Below, in pieces: positions 7,496 to 17,974 of a stretch of DNA of 64,000 bases. A program made the position numbers and the translations under genes. Each line of letters opens with the position of its first letter. Position 1 is the stretch's first letter. The notes below the pieces were generated by a model. That model was not told the origin of the DNA and searched no databases. It saw only the letters and a list, made by a program, of their open reading frames with translations. The stretch lies in the NCBI RefSeq assembly GCF_029504575.1, contig NZ_JAQFII010000001.1:2020501-2084500 (forward strand). The letters run 5' to 3'. Source of the DNA: Streptomyces sp. SPB162 (lineage in GTDB: Bacteria > Actinomycetota > Actinomycetes > Streptomycetales > Streptomycetaceae).

Positions 7496-8712
7496 GGAAG
7501 TCGGGTACGTCCAGCTCCTCGGCCGCCGAGTCCTGGTAGGGACGGGCCGGCGGCACGTGCGGCGGGGTGACCGGGGTCGGCGGCGCGACCTCGGCGACCG
7601 GCTCCGGCTCCTCGGCGCGGACCGGCACACTGCCGAGACCGCTGTAGGAGGCCGGGCGCGGGACCTCGGGCTGGCCGCCGACCCGGGCGGGGGCGGCCGA
7701 GGGGGCCTCCTCGCGGGCGCCGTACGCGCCGAGCACCTTGTCGCGGCTGCCCTTGGGCGGCGGCTGGCCGCCGTCGAAGCCGGGCCGCGATGACGGTGAC
7801 CCGGACCTCGTCGCCGAGCGCGTCGTCGATGACGGCGCCGAAGATGATGTTGGCCTCGGGGTGCGCGGCCTCGCTCACCAGCTGGGCCGACTCGTTGATC
7901 TCGAACAGGCCGAGGTCGGAGCCGCCGGAGATGGAGAGCAGCACACCGCGGGCGCCGTCGATGGACGCTTCGAGCAGCGGCGAGGAGATGGCCATCTCCG
8001 CTGCCGCGACCGCGCGGTCGTCGCCACGGGCCGAACCGATGCCCATGAGGGCGGACCCGGCTTCGGACATCACGGACTTCACGTCGGCGAAGTCCAGGTT
8101 GATGAGACCCGGGGTGGTGATCAGATCGGTGATCCCCTGCACACCCGACAGCAGGACCTGGTCCGCGGACCGGAACGCGTCGAGCACGCTGACCTGGCGG
8201 TCCGAGATGGACAGCAGCCGGTCGTTGGGGATGACGATGAGGGTGTCGACGTTGTCGCGGAGACCGGCGATGCCGTCCTCGGCCTGGTTGGCGCGGCGGC
8301 GTCCCTCGAAGGTGAAGGGCCGGGTGACCACACCGATCGTCAGGGCGCCCAGCGAGCGCGCGATGTTGGCGACCACGGGCGCGCCGCCGGTGCCGGTGCC
8401 GCCGCCCTCACCCGCGGTGACGAAGACCATGTCGGCGCCCTTGAGCACCTCTTCGATCTCTTCGCGGTGGTCCTCGGCGGCCTTGCGGCCGACATCCGGG
8501 TTCGCGCCGGCGCCGAGGCCGCGGGTGAGTTCGCGGCCGACGTCGAGCTTGACGTCGGCGTCGCTCATCAGGAGGGCCTGCGCATCGGTGTTGATCGCGA
8601 TGAACTCGACGCCCTTGAGACCGACCTCGATCATCCGGTTGATGGCATTGACGCCACCGCCGCCGATTCCGACGACCTTGATGACTGCGAGGTAGTTCTG
8701 CGGTGCTGCCAC
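7488..8712 (-). CDS. ftsZ: Cell division GTPase FtsZ, reading frame interrupted by a one-base insertion
   Basis: Tubulin-like GTPase that forms the Z-ring; in Streptomyces needed for septation and sporulation but not for mycelial growth. From the ATG at 8712 the GTP-binding core is intact: [12 protein letters not shown] near the N-terminus, the tubulin signature [12 protein letters not shown] and the T7 loop ([11 protein letters not shown]). After residue 310 (VTVIAA) the frame shifts: GCC CGG CTT is read where GCC GGC TTC is expected. One extra G at 7782-7784 explains it. The other frame then continues with the normal tail ([11 protein letters not shown] onward) and ends in the conserved FtsZ C-terminal peptide ([10 protein letters not shown]), stop at 7488. 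Repaired length is 407 residues. If the insertion is real, the product is 415 residues with a scrambled tail ending at 7465, lacking the peptide that binds SepF and other partners. Confidence 0.93.
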
Positions 8713-8963
8713 GTCGAAGGCCTCTCGCCTCGAGTTACGTATGCCTGTGGGACGGTCGGTACGCTCGCCGGTGCTGCCCCGAACCCCCTAACGCTGAGGT
8801 TTAGGGTTACCAGTATGCCTGTCCCTTGCGTTCCTTGGGACAGGACACTAAGTCGACAAGCGGTGTGCGTTCAACGAACACGCCGAACCTCCCGTTTTTC
8901 TTTTGACCCTATGTGATCACGGCCCGGTCGGGCGAACCAGGGGGCGAACCGGGATACCCGGCG
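8713..8963 (-). promoter_or_regulatory. ftsQ-ftsZ intergenic region with inverted repeat
   Basis: About 250 bases without a gene, long for this tightly packed cluster. The equivalent region in S. coelicolor is known to hold several ftsZ promoters, including a sporulation-induced one. Visible here is an inverted repeat, AACCCCCTAA (8782-8791) and TTTAGGGTT (8800-8808), about 75-95 bases before the ftsZ start. I cannot assign -10/-35 boxes with confidence. Confidence 0.6.
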
Positions 8964-9746
8964 TCAACTTCCCGATGCGGCGGGGGCGCTGGGAGCGCTT
9001 ACATCGAATCTGTTGGCGTTTTTCGCCACCTTCATCAAGGCGGTCAGCACCTCCGCCTTCCGGGTGCCGTCCTCCGCGCTCCCCCACACCACCGTCCGGT
9101 CGCCGGACAGTTCGACGATGACGCTGTCGTAGGACCGCATCCTGATGACACGGGCATCCTTGCGGATGGAATCGGGGAGGTCCGCGGAGACTTCGACAGC
9201 GGCTTGCAGCAAGGCCTTTGTCCCGAAGTGCAGAAGGCTCGCCGACTGATCCGCGGTCAATTCCACGAGAGGCGCACCGGCCGGCGCGGTGACGACGGTG
9301 GCGAAACGCACGCCTTCCGCGTCCACTTCGATGAACTTCCCGCCGCTTTTGAGTACCGCGGAAGGCGCTCTCTCGGTCACTTTCAGGTCGATCGTGTGCG
9401 GCCAGTCGCGTTCGACGGTCACCGCGGCGATCCGCGGCAGGGCGGCGAGCAGCCGGCGTTCGACGGCGCCGGTGTCGACCGAGGCGAGCGGGCCCCGGAG
9501 CGGCACGTCCGCGGCGGCGAGCACCTGGTCGGGGGTGAGCACCTTGGTGCCGCTGACCGTGACGTCCTCGGTCCGCAGCCAGGACGAGCCGTAGACCAGC
9601 CAGCTCCCGACGGCGGCCGGCACCGTGACGAGGACGAGCAGGAGCAGCACGGCGCGGCGCACGCGCTTGCGGCGGGCGGGCAGGCGACGCGCGGGGGCGG
9701 CCGGCGCCGCGTTCTCGCCGCGCTCCGCGGTGGTCGGTCCGGCCAT
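8964..9746 (-). CDS. ftsQ: Cell division protein FtsQ/DivIB
   Basis: Bitopic membrane protein of the FtsQ-FtsL-DivIC divisome complex, with its main part outside the membrane. The 260 residues show a basic cytoplasmic segment (about 1-30), one membrane helix (about 31-50, VLLLLVLVTVPAAVGSWLV), a POTRA domain (about 58-127, beginning RTEDVTVSGTKVL) and the FtsQ beta domain to about 240. It sits between murG and ftsZ, in the usual Streptomyces order; murC is not present here and is known to lie elsewhere in this genus. Confidence 0.94.
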   Translation of the reverse strand: MAGPTTAERGENAAPAAPARRLPARRKRVRRAVLLLLVLVTVPAAVGSWLVYGSSWLRTEDVTVSGTKVLTPDQVLAAADVPLRGPLASVDTGAVERRLLAALPRIAAVTVERDWPHTIDLKVTERAPSAVLKSGGKFIEVDAEGVRFATVVTAPAGAPLVELTADQSASLLHFGTKALLQAAVEVSADLPDSIRKDARVIRMRSYDSVIVELSGDRTVVWGSAEDGTRKAEVLTALMKVAKNANRFDVSAPSAPAASGS

Positions 9747-9774
9747 GCGTTCGCCCTCTCCTGCGCCCTGACCA

Positions 9775-9805
9775 CCCCTGGTGCATGACCAGGGGCCGCC
9801 CCTGG
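9775..9805 (-). promoter_or_regulatory. Three-arm, mutually exclusive hairpins between murG and ftsQ
   Basis: CCCCTGGT (9775-9782), ACCAGGGG (9788-9795) and CCCCTGG (9799-9805) follow each other. The middle arm can pair with either neighbour, giving two alternative hairpins with loops of five and three bases. The element lies in the 104-base murG-ftsQ gap. It could be an intra-operon attenuator or processing site. Confidence 0.5.
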
Positions 9806-9850
9806 GCGGGCCGGCGACCTCGTCGGCCGCCCGGCCCGCCCGGGGGGCTC

Positions 9851-10945
9851 CTATCCTGCCCGGCGGGCGGCGATCGCCTCGTACACCATGCCGACCAGCA
9901 GGTCGTCGGCGTCGGGGCGGCCGAACTCGGCGGCGTGCCGGGACATCTCGTACAGCCGGTGCGGATCGGTGAGCACCGGGAGCACGTTGCCGACGACCCA
10001 GTCCGGGGTCACCTCCGCGTCGTCCACCAGCAGCCCGCCGCCGGCCTTGACCAGCGGCTGGGCGTTGAGGCGCTGTTCGCCGTTGCCGATGGGCAGCGGG
10101 ACGTAGGCGGCCGGGAGGCCCACCGCGGACAGCTCGGCGACCGTCATCGCGCCGGCCCGGCAGAGCATCATGTCGGCGGCCGCGTAGGCGAGATCCATCC
10201 GGTCGATGTACGGAACCGGCCGGTAGGGCGGCATTCCGGGCATGTTGTCGGCGATCGGGAGTTCGTTCTTCGGGCCGACGGCGTGCAGGATCTGGACGCC
10301 GGACTGCTGCAGTCGCGAGGCGACCGTGGCGATCACCTCGTTCAGCCGGCGTGCGCCCTGGGAACCGCCCGAGACCAGCAGCGTCGGAAGGTTCTGGTCG
10401 AGCCCGAAGTAGGCCCGCGCCTCGGCGCGCACGGCGGCCCGGTCGAGAGTGGCGATCGTCCGGCGCAGCGGAATGCCGATGTAGCGGGCGTTGCGCAGCT
10501 TGCTGTCGGGGCTGCTGACCGCCACGCCGTGGGCGTAGCGGGAGCCGATCTTGTTGGCGAGGCCGGGGCGGGCGTTGGCCTCGTGGACGACGATCGGCAC
10601 GCCGAGCCGCTTGGCGGCGAGGTAGCCGGGCAGCGCGACGTAACCGCCGAACCCGACGACCACATCGGCCTTGGTGCGCTCCAGGATCTGCTCCGCGGCC
10701 TTGATGGTGCCGCGCAGCCGTCCGGGGACGGTGATCAGTTCGGGCGTGGGGCGTCGTGGCAGCGGAACGGCCGGGATCAGCGCCAGTTCATAGCCGCGCT
10801 CCGGGACAAGCCTGGTCTCCAGGCCCTTTTCCGTTCCGAGCGCCGTGATTCCTACCGTCGGATCCTGCCTGCGCAGGGCATCGGCGAGCGCGAGCGCAGG
10901 CTCGATGTGGCCGGCGGTCCCCCCGCCGGCGAGTACGACATGCAC
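9851..10945 (-). CDS. murG: MurG, lipid II synthase
   Basis: Transfers GlcNAc from UDP-GlcNAc to lipid I on the inner membrane face, making lipid II. The 364-residue GT-B protein has the N-terminal loop [18 protein letters not shown] (about 7-24), the second glycine loop FGGYVALPG, the C-terminal UDP-GlcNAc region with [13 protein letters not shown] and the motif around [15 protein letters not shown]. The start at 10945 is six bases from the end of ftsW, so the two are coupled. Confidence 0.96.
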   Translation of the reverse strand: MHVVLAGGGTAGHIEPALALADALRRQDPTVGITALGTEKGLETRLVPERGYELALIPAVPLPRRPTPELITVPGRLRGTIKAAEQILERTKADVVVGFGGYVALPGYLAAKRLGVPIVVHEANARPGLANKIGSRYAHGVAVSSPDSKLRNARYIGIPLRRTIATLDRAAVRAEARAYFGLDQNLPTLLVSGGSQGARRLNEVIATVASRLQQSGVQILHAVGPKNELPIADNMPGMPPYRPVPYIDRMDLAYAAADMMLCRAGAMTVAELSAVGLPAAYVPLPIGNGEQRLNAQPLVKAGGGLLVDDAEVTPDWVVGNVLPVLTDPHRLYEMSRHAAEFGRPDADDLLVGMVYEAIAARRAG

Positions 10946-10951
10946 CGAAAT

Positions 10952-12334
10952 TCACCGCTTCCCGGACGGCCGTCGTTTGACGAACCGCCTCATCGTCCGT
11001 GTCATCACTCCGGGCCCGCGCACGGCCAGTGCCGCTCGCGCCCCGGGCTCACTCCTCGCGAAGGAGATGAGCAACCCGATCGCGAACATGGTCGGCAGGA
11101 GGGCCGAACCTCCGTAGGAGAACAGCGGAAGCGGGACTCCGGCGATCGGCAGCAGGCCGAGCACCGCACCAATGTTGATCACGGCCTGGGCCGTGATCCA
11201 GGTTGTCACGCCACCCGCTGCGAACCTGACGAAGGGGTCCTCCGTACGACCGGCCACGCGGATACCCGCATAGCCTAGGGCCGCGAAGAGGGCGAGAACC
11301 GACAGCGTCCCCGCGAGACCCAGTTCCTCCCCGGTGACGGCGAAGATGAAGTCGGTGTGCGGCTCGGGCAGTTCGCCCCACTTTTCCATACTCGCGCCCA
11401 GTCCGGAACCGAACCAGCCGCCGGAAGCGAGCGCGTAGATCCCGTGCACGGCCTGCCAGCACTGGTCATTGGCGCCCGGATCGCTCGCCGCGATGCAACC
11501 GAGCCGTGACATCCGGTTGGGGCTGGTCCTGATGGCGAGGAACGCGAGGAACGCGGCGCCGGAAAGCACTCCCACGAACAACCGGGTGGGGGCGCCGGCC
11601 AACCACAGCAGGCCGAAGAGAATCGCGGTGAGGATGATCGTGGTGCCCATGTCGCCGCCGAGCATGATCAGGCCGAGCACCATGAATGTCACGGGCACCA
11701 GGGGAACCAGCAGGTGCTTCCACTGGACCAGCAGGTTCCGGTCGCTCTTGCGGGCCAGCAGGTCGGCGCCCCACAGGACGAGCGCGAGCTTGCCGAATTC
11801 GCTGGGCTGCAGCTGGAAAGGGCCGCCGAGCGAGATCCAGTTGGTGTTGCCGTTCACCGTCTGCCCTATTCCCGGCACCTGGACCAGGCACATCAGGAAA
11901 ACGGCGCCGAGCAGCAGCGGATACGCCAGCGCGCGGTGCACCTTGACGGGCATACGGGCCGCGGCGATCAGCAGCACGGTGCCGATGGCGGCGGCGAGCA
12001 ACTGCTTGCGGAAGTAGAACGTGGACGGGTAGCCGTAGCGCAGCGCCTGGATCATCGACGCGGAGTAGACCATCACCAGCCCGAGGACGGTGATGAGCAG
12101 GCTTCCGCCGAGAATCAGGTAATAAGCGGTCAGCGGCCGGTCCCAGGCCGCCTGGAGGCGGTCGTGGAGCCTGCGTGGCCCTGCCAGGGGACCGGACCGC
12201 CGGGCGGAAACGTCTCTGCGCGGGGGAACGGGCCTGGCGGGGCCCGCCGCGACGCGTTTGGCGGGCAGCACGCGGGCCGCCCCTTCGCCGGAACGGCGTT
12301 CGACGCCGCGGGCGGCGGAACGGTCTGCCGTCAT
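10952..12334 (-). CDS. ftsW: FtsW, SEDS-family septal peptidoglycan polymerase
   Basis: Polytopic membrane glycosyltransferase that works with FtsI to polymerise lipid II at septa. The 460-residue protein begins with about 60 basic cytoplasmic residues, followed by around ten hydrophobic segments. SEDS signatures are visible: NGNTNWISLGGPFQLQPSE, the GEELGLAG segment, and PIAGVPLPLFSYGGSALL near the C-terminus. It lies between murD and murG. Confidence 0.95.
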   Translation of the reverse strand: MTADRSAARGVERRSGEGAARVLPAKRVAAGPARPVPPRRDVSARRSGPLAGPRRLHDRLQAAWDRPLTAYYLILGGSLLITVLGLVMVYSASMIQALRYGYPSTFYFRKQLLAAAIGTVLLIAAARMPVKVHRALAYPLLLGAVFLMCLVQVPGIGQTVNGNTNWISLGGPFQLQPSEFGKLALVLWGADLLARKSDRNLLVQWKHLLVPLVPVTFMVLGLIMLGGDMGTTIILTAILFGLLWLAGAPTRLFVGVLSGAAFLAFLAIRTSPNRMSRLGCIAASDPGANDQCWQAVHGIYALASGGWFGSGLGASMEKWGELPEPHTDFIFAVTGEELGLAGTLSVLALFAALGYAGIRVAGRTEDPFVRFAAGGVTTWITAQAVINIGAVLGLLPIAGVPLPLFSYGGSALLPTMFAIGLLISFARSEPGARAALAVRGPGVMTRTMRRFVKRRPSGKR

Positions 12335-12406
12335 GCGTCCCCTCCAGTGGTGCGGCGCCGGGGGTCGGTGACCTGGTGAGGTCGTCAGCGGCGCGGGGAC
12401 GCCCGG

Positions 12407-13861
12407 CTACTTGTCGTGTCCCGCGCTCTCGGGTGCCAGGGCCCGTACGGCCTCGGCGAATGCCTCGCCACGTTCCCCGTAGTTGGTGAACATGTCCATG
12501 GAGGCGCAGGCCGGTGCCAGCAGGACCGTGTCACCGGGCCGGGAGAGCTTCCTCGCCGCCTCCACCGCCGCGGACATCGCCCCAGTGTCGGTCCGTTCCA
12601 GGTCGGTGACCGGGACCTCGGGGGCGTGTCGCGCGAGTGCTTCGCGGATCAGCGCGCGGTCGGCGCCGATCAGCACCACACCGCGCAGCCGCGGGGCGGA
12701 CCGGGCGACCAGCTCGTCGAACGTGGCGCCCTTGGCGAGGCCGCCGGCGATCCAGACGATGGACTCGTAGGCGGCCAGCGAGGCCTCGGCCGCATGGGTG
12801 TTGGTGGCTTTGGAGTCGTCCACGTAGGCGACCTCGTCGACGGTCTCCACGAGCGCGATGCGGTGGGCGTCGGGCCGGAAGGCGCGCAGCCCGTCGCGCA
12901 CGGCGGCCGGTTCCACGCCGAAGGCCCGGGCCAGCGCCGCGGCGGCCAGCGCGTTGGCGATGTTGTGCGGGGCGGGCGGCTGGACGTCGGAGACCTCCGC
13001 GAGCTCCTGGGCGTTCTTCTGCCGGCCCTCGACGAACGCCCGGTCGAGCAGGATGCCGTCCACGACGCCGAACTGCGACGGGGCCGGGCTGCCGAGGGTG
13101 AACCCGATCGCACGGGCGCCCTCCTCCACGTCGGCCTCGCGGACCAGCGCCTCGGTGGCCGGGTCCGCGGTGTTGTAGACGCAGGCGACCTGGTTGCCCT
13201 CGTAGATCCGGCCCTTGTCGGCGGCGTACGCCGCCATGGAGCCGTGCCAGTCCAGGTGGTCGGGCGCAAGGTTGAGCACCACCGCGGAGTGCGGCCGGAC
13301 GCTGGGCGCCCAGTGCAGCTGGTAGCTGGAGAGTTCGACGGCCAGGACGTCGTACTCCTCCTTGCCGAGCACGGCGTCCAGGACCGAGACGCCGATGTTG
13401 CCGACGGCGGCGGTCCGCAGGCCCGCGGCCCTGAGGATGGAGGCGAGCATCTGGACGGTGGTGGTCTTGCCGTTGGTGCCGGTGACCGCCAGCCAGGGCG
13501 CCGGCTTCCTGCCGTCCGCACCCCGCAAGCGCCAGGCCAGCTCCACGTCGCCCCACACCTCGACGCCGGCCGCCTCGGCGGCCGCGAAGAGCGGGCTCGT
13601 GGGCTTCCAGCCCGGGGCGGTGACGACGAGCGCGGTGCCCTCGGGGAGGGTGTCGCCGTCGCCGAGGCGCACGGTGACGCCCAGCTCCCGCAGCTCCTCG
13701 GCCTCGGCCCGCGCCCGCTCGTCGTCGCCGCTGTTCACCACGGTGACGACGGCACCCAGGGCGTGCAGCGCCCGGGCGGCCGGGACGCCGGAGACGCCCA
13801 GGCCGGCGACGGTGACGCGGACTCCCGCCAGCTCGTCCGCGAGCGGGTGCGGCGCTGTCAC
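12407..13861 (-). CDS. murD: MurD, UDP-MurNAc-L-alanine:D-glutamate ligase
   Basis: Cytoplasmic ATP-dependent ligase adding D-Glu to the peptidoglycan precursor. The Rossmann N-terminus ([17 protein letters not shown]), the P-loop [12 protein letters not shown], the [13 protein letters not shown] motif and [12 protein letters not shown] are present. The GTG start at 13861 overlaps the mraY stop (GTGA), giving 484 residues; the frame stays open upstream within mraY, but that is a shadow. Translational coupling with mraY is likely. Confidence 0.95.
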   Translation of the reverse strand: MTAPHPLADELAGVRVTVAGLGVSGVPAARALHALGAVVTVVNSGDDERARAEAEELRELGVTVRLGDGDTLPEGTALVVTAPGWKPTSPLFAAAEAAGVEVWGDVELAWRLRGADGRKPAPWLAVTGTNGKTTTVQMLASILRAAGLRTAAVGNIGVSVLDAVLGKEEYDVLAVELSSYQLHWAPSVRPHSAVVLNLAPDHLDWHGSMAAYAADKGRIYEGNQVACVYNTADPATEALVREADVEEGARAIGFTLGSPAPSQFGVVDGILLDRAFVEGRQKNAQELAEVSDVQPPAPHNIANALAAAALARAFGVEPAAVRDGLRAFRPDAHRIALVETVDEVAYVDDSKATNTHAAEASLAAYESIVWIAGGLAKGATFDELVARSAPRLRGVVLIGADRALIREALARHAPEVPVTDLERTDTGAMSAAVEAARKLSRPGDTVLLAPACASMDMFTNYGERGEAFAEAVRALAPESAGHDK

Positions 13862-14922
13862 GAGGCGGCCACCCAGCCGGCGTAGAACAGGCCGAGGCCG
13901 ATGGCCATGCACATGCCCTGGATGATCCAGAACCGGACCACGACCAGGACCTCGCTCCACCCCTTGAGTTCGAAGTGGTGCTGGAGTGGCGCCATCCGGA
14001 AGACCCGCTTGCCGGTGAGCCGGAAGGAGCCGACCTGGATGACCACGGAGAGCGTGATGAGGACGAACAGGCCGCCGAGGATCGCCAGCAGCATCTCGGT
14101 GCGCGAGCAGATGGCCAGGCCGGCGAGGGCGCCGCCGAGGGCCAGCGAGCCGGTGTCGCCCATGAAGATCTTGGCCGGTGAGGTGTTCCACCACAGGAAG
14201 CCGAAGCACGCGCCCATCAGGGCCGCGGCGACGACCGCCAGGTCGAGTGGGTCCCTGACCTCGTAACAGGCGCCGTTGGCGCTGAGCGGGGCCCCGCACC
14301 ACTGGCCGTACTGCCAGACGCCGATGACGGTGTAGGCGGCGAAGACCATCACGGAAGCGCCGGTGGCCAGACCGTCGAGGCCGTCGGTGAGGTTCACGCC
14401 GTTGGACATCGCCAGGATCATGAACAGCGCCCAGATGACGAAGATCACCGGCCCTATGGTCCACCCGAAGTCCTGGGTGAACGACAGCTTGGTGGAGGCC
14501 GGCGTCTGGCCGCGCGAGTCCGAGAAGTTCAGCGCCAGGACCGCGAACGCGATGCCGACGATGAGCTGGCCGCCCAGCTTCGCCTTGGCCCGCAGGCCCA
14601 GGCTCCGCTGCTTGACGATCTTGATGTAGTCGTCCAGGAAGCCGACCAGGCCGAGGCCGGCGGTCAGGAACAGCACCAGCAGACCCGACATGCTCGGCCG
14701 CTCGCTGGTGATCACCTTGGTCGCGGCATAGGCGACCAGGGTCGCCAGGATGAACGAGATGCCGCCCATCGTGGGAGTGCCGCGCTTGCTGTGGTGGGCC
14801 TTCGGACCGTCGTCGCGGATCATCTGCCCGTAGCCCTTGCGGGCCAGCAGGCGGATCAGCAGCGGGGTGCCGATCAGCGACAGGAAGAGACCGAGCACAC
14901 CGGATACGAGAATCTGCTTCAT
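13858..14922 (-). CDS. mraY: MraY, phospho-MurNAc-pentapeptide transferase
   Basis: Integral membrane enzyme that joins phospho-MurNAc-pentapeptide to undecaprenyl phosphate, forming lipid I. The 354-residue protein has about ten membrane segments and the family motifs [37 protein letters not shown] and FMGDTGSL. It overlaps murF upstream (ATGA) and murD downstream (GTGA). Confidence 0.97.
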   Translation of the reverse strand: MKQILVSGVLGLFLSLIGTPLLIRLLARKGYGQMIRDDGPKAHHSKRGTPTMGGISFILATLVAYAATKVITSERPSMSGLLVLFLTAGLGLVGFLDDYIKIVKQRSLGLRAKAKLGGQLIVGIAFAVLALNFSDSRGQTPASTKLSFTQDFGWTIGPVIFVIWALFMILAMSNGVNLTDGLDGLATGASVMVFAAYTVIGVWQYGQWCGAPLSANGACYEVRDPLDLAVVAAALMGACFGFLWWNTSPAKIFMGDTGSLALGGALAGLAICSRTEMLLAILGGLFVLITLSVVIQVGSFRLTGKRVFRMAPLQHHFELKGWSEVLVVVRFWIIQGMCMAIGLGLFYAGWVAAS

Positions 14923-16331
14923 CGCGCGGCGACCTCGCCTTCGGTGCCGTCGAGCAGCGCCAGCGCCACGCGCTCCAGACCGACCGACCTAGATGCCTTC
15001 ACCAGCACGACGTCCCCCGGGCGCAACTCGCTGCGCAGCAGGTCGATCGCCGTCTCCGCGTCGGACACGTGCACCGACTCCTCACCCCACGAACCCTCGT
15101 TCTTGGCGCCCATATCCAACCAGGCGGCTTCCGAGCCGCCCACGGCCACGAGCTTGCTGACGTTGAGCCGGACGACCAGTCGCCCGACCGCGTCGTGCTC
15201 GGTGAGGGACTCCTCACCGAGTTCGGCCATCTCGCCGAGCACCGCCCACGTACGGCGCCCGCGCCCCATGGCGGCGAGCGCGCGCAGAGCGGCTCTCATG
15301 GAGTCGGGGTTCGCGTTGTAGGCGTCGTTGACGACCGTCACGCCGTCGGGCCGCTCGGTGACCTCCATGCGCCAGTGCGACAGGGTTCCCGCGGCGGAGA
15401 GCGCGGTGGCGATCTCCTCGACGGGCATGCCCAGTTCACCGGCGACGGCGGCCGCGGCGAGCGCGTTCGACACGTGGTGCTCACCGTACAGGCGCAAGGT
15501 CACTTCGGCGCACCCGGTGGGTGTGCGGAGTGTGAAGAGCGCCTGACCTCGGTCGTTGAGCCGGACATTCTCCGCGCGGACGTCGGCTTCGGCCGCTTCG
15601 CCGAAGAGCACGACGCGGGCCGTGGTGCGCGAGGCCATCGCGCGCACCAGATGGTCGTCGGCGTTGAGCACCGCCACTCCGCCGTCCTCCGCGGAGGGCA
15701 GCGACTCGACGAGTTCGCCCTTCGCGATGGCGGTGCGGTCGCGGCCGCCGAACTCGCCGATGTGCGCGGCCCCGACGTTCAGGACCGCGCCGATCCGCGG
15801 CGGCGTCAGCTCCGTCAGGTACCGGATGTGGCCGATCCCCCGGGCGCCCATCTCCAGCACCAGGTGCCGGGTGGACTCGTCGGCGCGCAGCGCGGTGAGC
15901 GGCAGCCCGATCTCGTTGTTCAGCGAGCCGGGCGTCCACACCGTGGGAGCGTGCCGTTCCAGCAGTTGGGCCATCAGGTCCTTGGTGCTGGTCTTGCCGG
16001 CGGAGCCGGTGAGGGCGACGGTGGTCGCGCCGAGCCGTGCGATGACGGTCCTGGCGAGCGCCCCGAGCGCGGCCACCACGTCCTCGACGACGATCGCGGG
16101 CACGCCGAGGGGACGGGAGGCGAGTACCGCCACCGCTCCGTCCTTCACGGCGCCCACCGCGTAGTCGTGGCCGTCCACGCGCTCGCCGGCGAAGGCGGCG
16201 AACAGTGCGCCGGGCACCACCTCGCGGGAGTCGATGACCACGGGGCCCGTCACGCGCCTCCCTGGTTCCGGTATGTCGTGCATGCTCCCGCCGACCGCGT
16301 CAGCGACCTCGGCGAGGGTGAGTGGGATCAC
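14919..16331 (-). CDS. murF: MurF, UDP-MurNAc-tripeptide:D-Ala-D-Ala ligase
   Basis: ATP-dependent Mur ligase that adds D-Ala-D-Ala. The 470 residues show the P-loop [11 protein letters not shown], the NEIGLPLT motif, the MGARGIGHI segment and the [12 protein letters not shown] signature typical of MurF. It is coupled to murE upstream (4-base overlap) and mraY downstream. Confidence 0.96.
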   Translation of the reverse strand: MIPLTLAEVADAVGGSMHDIPEPGRRVTGPVVIDSREVVPGALFAAFAGERVDGHDYAVGAVKDGAVAVLASRPLGVPAIVVEDVVAALGALARTVIARLGATTVALTGSAGKTSTKDLMAQLLERHAPTVWTPGSLNNEIGLPLTALRADESTRHLVLEMGARGIGHIRYLTELTPPRIGAVLNVGAAHIGEFGGRDRTAIAKGELVESLPSAEDGGVAVLNADDHLVRAMASRTTARVVLFGEAAEADVRAENVRLNDRGQALFTLRTPTGCAEVTLRLYGEHHVSNALAAAAVAGELGMPVEEIATALSAAGTLSHWRMEVTERPDGVTVVNDAYNANPDSMRAALRALAAMGRGRRTWAVLGEMAELGEESLTEHDAVGRLVVRLNVSKLVAVGGSEAAWLDMGAKNEGSWGEESVHVSDAETAIDLLRSELRPGDVVLVKASRSVGLERVALALLDGTEGEVAAR

Positions 16332-17974
16332 AGCTGTTCCTGGTCCTTCTCGATGGCGGCGCGCAGTACTTCCCGGTCGTCGAAGGGGCGTACCACTCCG
16401 GCGATGTCCTGGCCTTGTTCATGGCCCTTGCCCGCGACCAGCACGATGTCGCCGGGCTCGGCGCGGGCTACCGCGATGGCGATGGCGGCGGCCCGGTCGG
16501 GCTCGACGATGACGTGCCCGCGTTCGTGGGCGGGTACTTCGGCTGCTCCGTTCAGCATCGCGGCGAGGATCCCGAGCGGGTCCTCGGAGCGCGGGTTGTC
16601 GGACGTCAGCACGGCGGTGTCCGCGAGCCGCGCGCAAGCGGCGCCCATCGGGCCGCGCTTGAGCTGGTCGCGGTCGCCGCCGCAGCCGAGCACGGCGTGG
16701 ATGCGGCCCTCGGTGGTCTTGCGCAGGGCGCGCAGCACGGACTCGACGGCGTCGGTCTTGTGGGCGTAGTCCACGACCGCGAGGTAGGGCTGGCCCGCGT
16801 CGACGCCCTCCAGCCGGCCGGGGACCCCGGGAACGGCGGCGACGCCGTCCGCCGCCGTCTGCGGGTCCACTCCCGCGATGACCAGCGCGGTGATGGCGGC
16901 GAGCGTGTTGGCGACGTTGAAGGGGCCGGGCAGCGGGGCGGCGGCCCGCGCCGTCTCGCCCTTGGGCCCGGTGACGGTGAAGGTGCTGCCCAGCGGACCG
17001 GTCTCGACGTCGGTGGCGCGCCAGTCGGCGTCCAGGTCCCCCGCGGCGGAGAACGTGGTGATGGGGACCCCGGCCTCGGCGACGAGCCGGCGGCCGTAGG
17101 CGTCGTCCAGGTTGACGACGCCGACCCGGCTGCGCTGCGGGGTGAACAGCCGCGCCTTCGCCTGGAAGTAGTCCTCCATGCCCGAGTGGAATTCCATGTG
17201 CTCGGGGCTGAGGTTGTTGAAGACGGCCACGTCGAAGACGGCGCCGTCCACCCGGCCGAGCACCAGCGCGTGGCTGGAGACCTCCATGACGACCGACCGG
17301 ACGCCGCGCTCGTGCATGACGCCGAACAGCGCCTGGAGGTCGGTGGCCTCGGGGGTGGTGCGCTCGCTCTTGATGCGCTCGTCGCCGATGCGCGACTCGA
17401 CCGTGCCGATGAGGCCGGTGGCTTTACCGTGGACGGCCCGCAGGCCGCCCTCGATCAGGTAGGCCGTCGTGGTCTTGCCCGAGGTTCCGGTGATGCCGAT
17501 CTGCAGCAGCGCCTCGCCCGGTTCGTCGTAGATCCAGGCGGCCAGCGCGCCCATCCGGGAGCGCGGGTCGTCCACGGTCAGCACTGGCAGGCCGGTGGCC
17601 GCGGCGCGCTCGGCGCCCGCCGGGTCGGTGAGGATCGCGACGGCGCCCAGGTCCGCGGCCTGGGCGGCGAAGTCGGCGCCGTGGAAGCGGGCGCCCGGCA
17701 GCGCCGCGTAGACGTCTCCGGGGCGTACCGCCCGCGAGTCGTGGGTGATGCCAGTGGCGGGGGCGCCGTCCGCGGGCGGTTCCGCGCCCAGCCGCGCGGC
17801 CAGTTCCGCCGGCGCTTTGGGTCGGACTGCGGACGGGCGGGGCGCACCCGGCTGTTGGTGAGGGGACTGATCAGCATGTGGCACGGCGGTGAGGTTACCG
17901 GGCCCGCCCCGCTCGGAGCCAAAAGACCCCCGGCCCCGGCCGGGGCGGTCGCCGTCGGATGTGATCGTTGTCAC
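16328..17974 (-). CDS. murE: MurE, diaminopimelate-adding Mur ligase
   Basis: Adds diaminopimelate (LL-DAP in Streptomyces walls) to UDP-MurNAc-dipeptide. The motifs ITGTSGKTTTAYL, the THDSRAVRPGDVYAALPG N-terminal signature, the HMEFHSGMEDYFQAK region and the DAP-recognition motif DNPR (in SDNPRSEDP) are present. The chosen start is the GTG at 17974, which overlaps the ftsI stop (GTGA), giving 548 residues; its first 45 or so are low-complexity. A GTG at 17884 (518 residues) is possible but lacks a ribosome binding site. Confidence 0.93.
   Translation of the reverse strand: MTTITSDGDRPGRGRGSFGSERGGPGNLTAVPHADQSPHQQPGAPRPSAVRPKAPAELAARLGAEPPADGAPATGITHDSRAVRPGDVYAALPGARFHGADFAAQAADLGAVAILTDPAGAERAAATGLPVLTVDDPRSRMGALAAWIYDEPGEALLQIGITGTSGKTTTAYLIEGGLRAVHGKATGLIGTVESRIGDERIKSERTTPEATDLQALFGVMHERGVRSVVMEVSSHALVLGRVDGAVFDVAVFNNLSPEHMEFHSGMEDYFQAKARLFTPQRSRVGVVNLDDAYGRRLVAEAGVPITTFSAAGDLDADWRATDVETGPLGSTFTVTGPKGETARAAAPLPGPFNVANTLAAITALVIAGVDPQTAADGVAAVPGVPGRLEGVDAGQPYLAVVDYAHKTDAVESVLRALRKTTEGRIHAVLGCGGDRDQLKRGPMGAACARLADTAVLTSDNPRSEDPLGILAAMLNGAAEVPAHERGHVIVEPDRAAAIAIAVARAEPGDIVLVAGKGHEQGQDIAGVVRPFDDREVLRAAIEKDQEQL

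Noticed and set aside
7465..7790. Programmed frameshift in ftsZ
   Set aside because: There is no slippery heptamer or downstream pseudoknot, and FtsZ is not known to need frameshifting. Mutation or sequencing error is simpler.
8868..8881. GTTCAACGAAC near the ftsZ promoter as a LexA (SOS) box
   Set aside because: The half-sites are in the wrong order for the actinobacterial box (GAAC then GTTC).
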